Source of the DNA: Asterella californica
Lineage: Eukaryota; Streptophyta; Marchantiopsida; Marchantiales; Aytoniaceae
Assembly (NCBI GenBank): GCA_036924285.1
Contig: JAYKYS010000006.1
Location: forward strand, 31,284,001-31,348,000
DNA length: 64,000 nt
Direction of reading: 5' to 3'
Positions 56,391-64,000 of this stretch are shown piece by piece. Position numbers and translations under genes: made by a program. Position 1 is the stretch's first letter, and every line of letters begins with the position of its first letter. Under the pieces are notes generated by a model, which ran no database searches, had not been told where the DNA came from, and worked only from the letters and a program-made list of their open reading frames with translations.

Positions 56391-57245
56391 GGTCTGTCCG
56401 AGTTCTTACGTCATAAAGCTACTATTCAAGTAGTAGGCTGAACCCTCACCTTGTTAGTTGAAGGCTAACATAACTGTATAACCTTGAAGGCCTCCTCGAA
56501 AAGTATGCTCTCGCAATATCTATTCTCAGCAAAGGAAGTCAAGCCTAAATGCGATAAAGGTATCCTCAAGCACGTTTTAACTCCTTAGCTAGGAGCTTCG
56601 GCCATTGGAGCAAATGTTTAGCATAATGTATATAGGCTTGGTACTATACTACCAGGTCTCGCAAATATTGTGTTGAAATTGATTCAGAAGTAACTGCCAC
56701 TGGAAAGTATACATTGGTCTCCAAGACATTAGCATACATACACTGCCATACGAGTGATAATGTATCATACACTAGCGTATCAACGTATTTGTGCACAAAA
56801 AATGGAAAAAAAAACTGTAACTCTATCCTTTTGTACTCACTCGAGAAGAAGAAAAATTAAAAAGTTGGTCATAAAGGAATTCAGTTCTTTCTATACTAGA
56901 GAAAAACAATAAAGAAACAACATAACGCAACTTAAGGTTTCAATAGGAAACAACTTCTCCTTACGGATACTCTTTGGGAGTAAGGAGATGTATGATACTC
57001 TTTTAAGAAGCTAACAGAAGAATGTGTTTGAAATAACTCACTAAACGAGATTACTATATCTATAAGAAGAGAAGCCAAGTACCCAAGAAGGAGAAAATAA
57101 GTCTTTTTCTCCTTGTAAAACTCTTGTGATATTCGTTGTTCGTTCTATCTCAAAAATATTCTGAATCTTTCCACAGAAAGATAGATCCCTTTCTAACACT
57201 CAAAAGGTGAAATGGAAGAGAAATATATAGACAAGTGTCAATTTC
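56391..57245. other. Right flank of B1, no gene seen
   Basis: It begins with the GGTC duplication and should be contiguous with 45,064-47,607 before B1 inserted. AT-rich with a short inverted GTTAGTTGAAGGCTAAC near 56,453. No supported frame. Confidence 0.45.
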
Positions 57246-57780
57246 CTAAGAGCAGCAGAGTGTAGCTATACTACCTAATATATACTTCTCATGAGTATTG
57301 ATCCGTCTTATATCCTTGTGAAACGGCCCTTCGATAATTGATTCTCCGTTTCCATGAATTGTTTCCTGAAAAAATTTCTCACTCAAGAGGTTATAGCCTA
57401 TGCTCATAGATCTCAGCTTAAGATACTTCAGCAACTCTCTTACATCTCCTTGGGTATTCCTTCTGTGTATGCCCATCCGAAGACCCTTAAGGTTGCATTC
57501 TTCAATGATCAGGGGTAGTAGACATGTGTTACTTATCCTGCCCTTCTCTCTGAAAAAAGATAGTGGAGCTTCTGCTTGGATTTATCAGATCAACCTTGAA
57601 TTTGGCAAAGTACACATTAACTTGAAGCATTGAAAATATCTGGTCTTGGAATTTCCTAAGTCTAGCTGCTACAACATCTGCCACTTGTGACAGAATATAC
57701 CTCCTCTTGGTAGAGTCATACCGCGATGGACTCATGAATTCACGCCCTGTTATGGATTCAAACAAAATCTCATGCACCAA
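57246..57780 (-). pseudogene. Unrecognised - strand coding remnant
   Basis: Two adjacent - strand frames, 57,780-57,529 (LFESITGREFMSPSRYD, SQVADVVAARLRKFQDQIF) and 57,476-57,246 (MGIHRRNTQGDVRELLKYL), appear to be one protein broken by a one-base shift near 57,535. Residue composition looks protein-like rather than random. No family recognised. It lies on the same strand as the weak frames at 45,836-47,629, so an old element interrupted by B1 is possible. Confidence 0.45.
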
Positions 57781-58469
57781 GCTTCAGTAGACTCTTCTCT
57801 TCCTCAGATGTCCTGGCTACTCTCATTACTCATTCTGAATTCCTCAATAGTTCTGAGTCATGGTAACTTGAACTCTCGTTTAGGCAATTTCACAAGATCT
57901 GATATCCTTCCTGTTAAATTGAATCTTCCACTGCTGTCTACGATCCAAAAGCTCCTATCACCTCTGTTGAGAATCCCCTATCAAGTTTTCCTCGAGAAAT
58001 AACACTTGTCTGAATACTATGTATGTGTCCCGTTCACTACTCTCGGGAAAGAAAAGAAAGATTGAACGGGAGATAGGAGGTCTAGTATTTTGGTGGGCTT
58101 TATCTTCTGACTGCCAATCACCTCCTCCCTCCATTGGCAGTTAGGCTTGCTATATTGTTGGTAAGGACCCTTTGTATTCTAGGTGATGGTCCCTTTTTCC
58201 CGCTGATTCGTCAATTTTTTCAAGCATGCATATTCACCCGGCGGAAGTTCAAGGCAGCCTCCGGGGGTTGCATTTTTCGATCTTATAACTTTATTTTCTC
58301 CAACGTCCACTAGAACGGCGCGAACCTCGCACATGGTACTCTCTCAGACAGAAGGCAATGGAGTTAAAAAAACAACACATATTGCAGTGGAGTTAATAAA
58401 AAAGACGACAGTGGGCCCGCTAGAACTTTATTTTTATGCTGTGAAATTTTTATACACCATATAATGTCC
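57781..58469. other. No gene seen
   Basis: Mixed sequence with scattered short frames and no motif I can support. Confidence 0.4.
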
Positions 58470-58720
58470 TTGCCAGTGGTCCAGCATACTAGCAGTGACC
58501 TCAGTTACTACTGCGCAGTCTGTACTATGCGCAGTCTGTACACTACAGTAAATATACCGGGAAGCTAACTTCAGTAATATACCGGGCCGAAATACAGCCA
58601 GATATATATTCTCGTAGCCACTGCTCCAGCATACAAGCAGCGAGCTAAGTTACTACTGCGCACTCTGTACACTGCACACTCTCTACACTACACTAACTAC
58701 ACTGGCAAGCTACACACTGC
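58470..58720. repeat. Diverged tandem duplication, about 145 bp
   Basis: CCAGCATACTAGCAG at 58,481 recurs as CCAGCATACAAGCAG at 58,626. Both are followed by GTTACTACTGCGCA and short CTGTACACT-type repeats, then an AAGCTA end. Confidence 0.7.
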
Positions 58721-58790
58721 CACTATTCCGAAACTAGCAGAGGTCCAATGAGCAGCAGAAACCAGACTTCTACCAAAATACAGAGATACA

Positions 58791-59604
58791 CTATGTCAGA
58801 TCCACTAACACTGTATTGCGCGCTCTCTCCGACCCACTCGGCCTCAAAAACGCGTCCACTAACGGAACATAGTCCGGAAGGCACTGCATCGGCCGAGGTG
58901 CCCGGCATCGATCTTCATGTCTATTCTCGACAGCAGCTCCATCTGGCCCTCCACTCTGGACTGCAGCTGTATCTTCCGCTGCATCCATGTACCTGCCTGT
59001 ACAATGGACACATCTCCGCTGCTCTTGCCAAAAGAAGATATTCTGGATATCCTCAGGTGTGACTTGCTCGGATGCACAAAAGATTTTCATAACGAATCAA
59101 CTCTGCGAATGTGAATACCACTCTGCATCAACCAGCGGGGTGAGGCAGAGTACTTTCCAGACTCAATCATTCCTCGAAGACAGCTGCTAAAAGTAGCTGA
59201 GAGTGGATGAGCACTTTTATACTTATTATACTGCAGTGCACGCGCAAGGATATTAGCACAACTCAACTCAACACAGTTTTTAGTATCACAAGCACCCAAA
59301 AGCGTATACAGCTCCTTGCCATCTGTCAGCATACTCTCAGAGATGTTTTTCATATGGACGTGATGGTGATCTTCGGCCTCGTCCTTCATACAATACTCAT
59401 CCCGATGTAAGTATGCAACCCCTTGTTAGTTAGTCCCTTCACGCATATCTCAGCACTTGCAGGACGTTGATGAGTCCACCCCAAGGCTGACACAATCCGC
59501 TTTTTCACCTCGTGGCAAGACTTCGCAGATATGGCTATGACACCCTGGTAGTGAAGGTGCAGCAGTGCGCCCCCCTTTCCACTGAGAAAATCCCAGAAGA
59601 GCAC
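58791..59604 (-). other. Chain of three - strand ORFs overlapping by ATGA
   Basis: Frames 59,604-59,386, 59,389-59,087 and 59,090-58,791 each overlap by four bases reading ATGA (TGA stop over the next ATG). They encode 72, 100 and 99 residues. The last has Cys pairs (MKIFCASEQ, CVHC). No family recognised. It could be a decayed gene with frame changes, exons of one gene, or chance. Confidence 0.3.
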
Positions 59605-59699
59605 TGGGACTCAAGAAAGTCTTGCAACATCGAGAAATAACACAAGTCTAAATCCCCCCAGTTCGGCATACTGTAACAGACAGCTCTAATGTCCTGTAG

Positions 59700-60722
59700 C
59701 TAGCGAGCGTCAATTTCTTCGCCCTCGCTTGCCTCCGAAGAAACATTCAACCGGCTCACCTCTGGAAAATGAAGGCAGACGTATCGAAAGCACTTAGGAT
59801 GCAATACAAAGCAAACACATGGCAGCTTACGAGAATGATAGATAAGATGAACAGTAGGGCGCAGAAAGTTGTTGCTCATCTCTATGTAATACCTAGGATA
59901 AGAAAACATCCGAAAGAACCTGTCCTCAAGAATTACCCAATACCCATCGTCAGTAGTTCCTAAATACAAGAACGGCCCGGACAGAGCCGAGAAGGAGCGG
60001 CCGATCTTTATAAAATCGCCATCCAGAAGGAAGTGTGGTGGATGCGGGTAGAAAAACAAGTCTAAGTAAATGCAAAAGCAATTAAACTGAAAGAGAACAA
60101 CTCTCTCATGGAAAGCTAGGACACTAACACGAGAGGACAGTAGGTCATCCAGAGATGGAAGAGGTGACAAGTAACCCTCAGGAATGTACAGAACATCCGC
60201 AGTATAACAAGACTTGCCAACAGAGGACACTGACACAGGACTAAGTGCGTTATCGGAAACGGACTCCCGGTCTGCTACCAGGACAGGATCCACCGCGGCC
60301 AGCACAACAGTTGCTCTCTCATCATCGAGTCGACAAGACGGCAGGGAGAGTGAAGTATCTGTAACCGTGAAAAAAGAAAGACAAAGCAGCGACGAGAAAC
60401 CAGGACGTAATGAGTCGCAGTCGCAGCCCAACGGCAGCCGGAACACAACCACCGGGACGAAAGAAAACAGCCAAAGCGAAAAATAAACACAAGAAGGAAA
60501 GAAAGCAGACCACCGACTCCGAAGCCATGCCCACGACAAGTGCAGCACGGCAGTCCCTGCAACACGGCGGCAGGGAAGCAACGCCACCTGAAACACAGTC
60601 GTCCACATGAAACAAAGCAGCGAAGGAAGACAAAAATGAAAGAAAGGAAGCCAGCGACTGCAAACCGATCCTGAGAAGAAGTGGAAATCCACAGTCCCTA
60701 CAGGCAGCAGAACCTGCACCAT
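59700..60722 (-). CDS. Hypothetical 340-aa protein
   Basis: The longest frame outside the retroelements. The first 120 or so residues are hydrophobic and Cys/Phe-rich (LPFFHFCLPSLLCFMW), in sequence whose opposite strand is Lys/Ser-rich, so that half may be compositional. The second half is more protein-like (YIPEGYLSPLPSLDDLLSS, YLGTTDDGYWVILEDRFF) and ends SSEASEGEEIDAR. No domain recognised. A GC-rich segment lies upstream. It may be a partial or intron-containing gene. Confidence 0.35.
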   Translation of the reverse strand: MVQVLLPVGTVDFHFFSGSVCSRWLPFFHFCLPSLLCFMWTTVFQVALLPCRRVAGTAVLHLSWAWLRSRWSAFFPSCVYFSLWLFSFVPVVVFRLPLGCDCDSLRPGFSSLLCLSFFTVTDTSLSLPSCRLDDERATVVLAAVDPVLVADRESVSDNALSPVSVSSVGKSCYTADVLYIPEGYLSPLPSLDDLLSSRVSVLAFHERVVLFQFNCFCIYLDLFFYPHPPHFLLDGDFIKIGRSFSALSGPFLYLGTTDDGYWVILEDRFFRMFSYPRYYIEMSNNFLRPTVHLIYHSRKLPCVCFVLHPKCFRYVCLHFPEVSRLNVSSEASEGEEIDAR

Positions 60723-61330
60723 CTCGACAACCTGTGTCAGTAAGACCTGCAGGAACGGTAAAAGATATCAAAACAAACCGCGAAGCCACGGTCACAGACT
60801 CGCGTGACCGAAGAACATTTTAACCACCAGCAACACGACACTCCCGTCCACCGCATCGTCCCTGGTCTGACGTCACTCCCGCAGATACAAGCATGGCCAA
60901 TTCTTCGTCCTCCAATTGTCAAATTCTTCCCATCAAATTGAAACAAGTCGCGGCCAGCCAAAATGTAGAGGACAAAAGCAGGCCCCTAATGCAAGAAGAC
61001 ATGCAGACGAGAACGAGAGTACACGCAGAAGAAGACGTCTCCAGTCGCCACCAACCTGAAGCATAGCCAGCATCGCGGACGGGCTAGAGAACATCGACCA
61101 AACTCGCACAACACGAAAATGAACCGCGAGAACGAAGAACCCCCACACCCCTCCAAATGACCACTATCCTAAACGGACGCATCGCACATGCGGAAATTAT
61201 TTAACGCGCCGCGTTTTCAAAAACTCCTAGAAGCCTCCCGCGGCCAACCCGTTGCCACTATTTCCTCGCGAATTCTCCGCTTGTCCGCACGCGCCACCCC
61301 CATCGAAACCTAAAGTTGCATGCATATTCG
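60723..61330. promoter_or_regulatory. GC/CpG-rich segment upstream of the 340-aa frame
   Basis: Visibly richer in CG dinucleotides than its surroundings (for example AACGCGCCGCG near 61,204). It drops sharply to AT-rich DNA after about 61,330. It could be a promoter or first exon; inference only. Confidence 0.25.
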
Positions 61331-63359
61331 TCAGATATGGAGATCGGAAGATAAGTGAGAAAATACCAATGGTCCTACTAGGTCATAATCCTATGCCCAC
61401 CTACTCATGACTAGCGTACCTTTCTCCTTATAGCTACACCTTCTATCATGAAACTACCAAGCGATAATAGATAGAGTAATTCAGTAACTTCTAATAGATC
61501 AGCCACCTTTTTTAATATAGATATGTTTTCAAAGTTTGATCACTTTTTCCCAAGTACTGTGGTTAGACTAATGTTGGGTTTAGAGATGGAACATCTAACC
61601 TAAGTACTCCTTTTCTATTACTGTGGTATAGAAACACTAATATTACATCTTAATATTCTGCTCATGTTCCCATGCAAAAGAATACTTGATTGCACCATCC
61701 CATATCCTTCAATTTCGATAGATACACCACGTAACTATGCTTATCAACCTAAAATATCTAAGGAGAAATCTTGTCGTAGTTTTCTTCCTCTCGAGATATC
61801 ATTACAATATCTCCTTGACCTCGATTTATGGTTCTTCTTACCTCAGGGAATTTTCCTTGCGACCTATAGTAACTTTTTGTCACTATACCAGAAATTACAT
61901 CCTAGAGATAATAATTTTGTGGTCTGGAGAGCAATCTTCTCATCACTGTCATAGAAGGTGAAGTTTGGTATGAGAATACACAAGGTATCTGGTTGTAGAG
62001 AGATATGGCAAGACCTTAGACCAATTCGATGAAATCGTAATGTCGCACTACCTAATCTATCTATAGTAAGAATGTCTACGCTATAAGTATAATGTCTTCT
62101 TATTATCTTAGATTGTGGCAGATAAGAACCTACAAATGTAATCTCGTTTTACTCAAGAAGCGTGACATATTCCCAAAACATCATGTATTATTAACACAAA
62201 GTGAAATTACGCTTATACAGCAGACTATTGCAGTGGCAACAGCTTGGGTTGGGAGACGGTTTGGTCTCGTTTCACATCTTCAATCTCAAGACTATAAATT
62301 TAGTTGCGAGAAAAATACTTGAAAAAAAAGATAAAATAACTCTATAACTTAGAGCAAGTTATCTTAGATTATTCGTTGATCAGAGAAAACAAAAACAAAT
62401 TTTCAGAATGATTTAGAGGGATCTATTTGATATCTATCTTTCAGTAGAGCCACTTAAAACAGTACATGATCGGTTTGGAGTGTAGAACAAATCACATATA
62501 AAAATAATGACATTTAAATACAATAAATAAACTGAGCTCAGGTCAAATATGCAATGCAACATGCACTTCTGGTTGAGGAGAAGAAGAAAACTAACGTTTA
62601 CACAATCCAGAAAATTATCATGAAGAATTAGCTGGAAACTGGTTTCAAAAAAATTGTAGTGAAAATATATTAGACAATATAGAACAATACATATATTTAC
62701 TTGGAAAAATACTAGACTGATGCTCGACTGAAAATAATTTTTAGAGAGGAGGAGAAATGAGTGATATTTTTCTAAATTTATCATTCTAAATTTATATAAC
62801 TAACATTAAATTATTAAAAATAATATATTATAACTAAAATTAATTCACTTGATAACATATGGTCGCTGCAGTCACTCAACCCATATGCAAAGTACGTAAA
62901 CTGATCTCCTTCTTTGTATAAACATTTCTGTCTTTAACGAGTAAACATATTTTCAATTAAAAACTTTAATTTATAACATAACCCTTCCCAGAGAAAATGT
63001 TATAGCAGCGTGGTGAATATTCTCTCTCGTCTTAACTTGGAAGAGGGTGATTATATAAGCATCACAAATGCAAGTAAACAACGTACGACCGAGGAGAAAC
63101 AAACGAAACTGTTTTCTTTGGACAACCATTGGATGAAGAACCTGTAGAGTAAGTAGGTCGTGCTCGGGCCGTGGCTGTATTCTCCCTCAAAACTGTCTAA
63201 ATTAATGTTTTGCGGCTCTCTCAGCATATATGAGATGTACTTTTTCTCGGAGCTATAACTCAGAGAACTCTTGTTCCTGTTATAATATCAAGAAATATAT
63301 ATCTGTTACAGAGAAATCTTATAGTAAGTTATAATAAAAACTAAAATTAAAATATAAGT

Positions 63360-63890
63360 ATTGAATATTAATTTTTAGAAATGTCTAAAATAAACCCATA
63401 AGTGAAGCATGGAAAATCGCGTTTCCAAAACTAGATGGCCGGTCGTTTGATAGCTGAAAACAATCTGTACATTATTTATTATTTACCTTTGCAGATTAGG
63501 TAATAAATTAGTGCTTGCTGAACTCTTCCATCTTCAGATGGAAGAGTTGAATAAATAACCATGCTCAATCAAACTTCTAGAATTTTTGCTCTCTTTAAGA
63601 TATCAGAAATGTTATAAGTGTTATATAATATTTTAGATTATAATTAATAAAAATAAAAATATATATTAATTATTCCAAAAACATTAAAAACATTATTAAA
63701 AATCCATAAGTGGAGTGCAGGAATATACACTTCAGAGGGTACAAGTGCAATAACTTACTAGATCAAAATAATACATTTATAAATATATTAAATTATTATT
63801 TAATTTTTCTCTTTAAAAAAGTTAAATAATAAATTAAGCTTGCAGTCCTCTTACATCTTCAAATGGAAGAGAGGTGAATAAGCAAATAAA
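63360..63890. repeat. Diverged duplication, spacing about 308 bp, each copy with a hairpin
   Basis: CCCATAAGTGAAGCATGG at about 63,395 resembles ATCCATAAGTGGAGTGCAGG at about 63,702. Each is followed by AT-rich DNA, then a CTTCCATCTTC or CTTACATCTTC hairpin. The first hairpin has a perfect 13-bp stem (63,521-63,533 with 63,536-63,548). Confidence 0.6.
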
Positions 63891-63920
63891 AACAATACCC
63901 TCACACAAAAGGGTATTGTT
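63891..63920. other. Hairpin, 10-bp stem and 10-nt loop
   Basis: AACAATACCC at 63,891-63,900 pairs with GGGTATTGTT at 63,911-63,920. A 15-bp direct repeat, ATATGCAAGGAAGTT, follows at about 63,930-63,960. Confidence 0.65.
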
Positions 63921-64000
63921 GGAAGAGGATATGCAAGGAAGTTATATGCAAGGAAGTTTGACTTGTAGAGAAATATATTGTGCGAATCCTTCATCCGCGT

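Larger units (their letters stand above)
61331..64000. other. AT-rich intergenic DNA
   Basis: No supported gene. Short frames such as 62,784-62,434 (Phe/Leu/Tyr-rich) look like AT-composition chance. It contains the duplicated hairpin blocks listed separately. Confidence 0.5.

Noticed and set aside
60214..60610. + strand Ser/Thr/Lys-rich frames opposite the 340-aa frame
   Set aside because: Low complexity and mutually overlapping. No domain. More likely shadows.
62434..62784. 116-codon - strand frame rich in Phe, Leu and Tyr
   Set aside because: AT-rich composition produces such frames by chance; no domain or context.

Overview
The window reads as a transposon-dense stretch of a nuclear plant genome (streptophyte; species not determinable from sequence). 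The evidence is Ty3/gypsy-type LTR retrotransposons whose primer-binding sites fit plant tRNA-Asp, tRNA-Trp and initiator tRNA-Met, long non-coding leaders, nested insertions, and many decayed reading frames. I see no ribosomal RNA, tRNA, CRISPR, prokaryotic operon or convincing intact host gene. Families are labelled A to E for this window only.

Layout. (1) 1-26,145 is one Ty3/gypsy element, family A, on the + strand. It has a partial 5' LTR (1-2,370), a PBS, gag and protease (to 5,631), protease continuation (11,420-11,660), RT-RNase H-integrase (21,323-24,487), a polypurine tract and the start of the 3' LTR (24,546-26,145). Two insertions split it. The first, 5,632-11,419, is a solo family A LTR on the - strand. 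It is the only nearly full-length LTR copy here, about 5.8 kb, and it carries a two-part reading frame (X1 and X2). The second, 11,661-21,322, is a gag-only family C element on the - strand whose right-hand LTR has expanded into 1,151-bp tandem units. (2) 26,146-29,878 is scrap: folded-back family B fragments, inverted family D integrase fragments and a diverged A-like LTR. (3) 29,879-45,063 is a family B element on the - strand (B2), split in its integrase region by a younger chromodomain element, family E (32,082-38,517, + strand). (4) 45,064-47,607 is unassigned sequence. (5) 47,608-56,390 is a second family B element on the + strand (B1). (6) 56,391-61,330 holds unassigned, partly gene-like - strand frames. 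(7) 61,331-64,000 is AT-rich with hairpins and a diverged duplication.

How the parts work together. Each autonomous element follows the order LTR, tRNA-primed PBS, gag, protease, RT, RNase H, integrase, PPT, LTR. Family B adds three small frames upstream of gag, kept in both copies: a 56-aa leader ORF, a 105-aa ORF2 and an ORF3 with zinc-knuckle cysteines. Family A instead carries its extra protein inside the LTR. Family C has no pol and would depend on another element's enzymes.

Most interesting leads: the gene inside the giant family A LTR with one in-frame TAG; the extreme density of GAAGAC/GTCTTC in that LTR; the fast-diverging ORF2 of family B; exact 4-bp target duplications around three elements; and LTR expansion joined at a PPT-like sequence.
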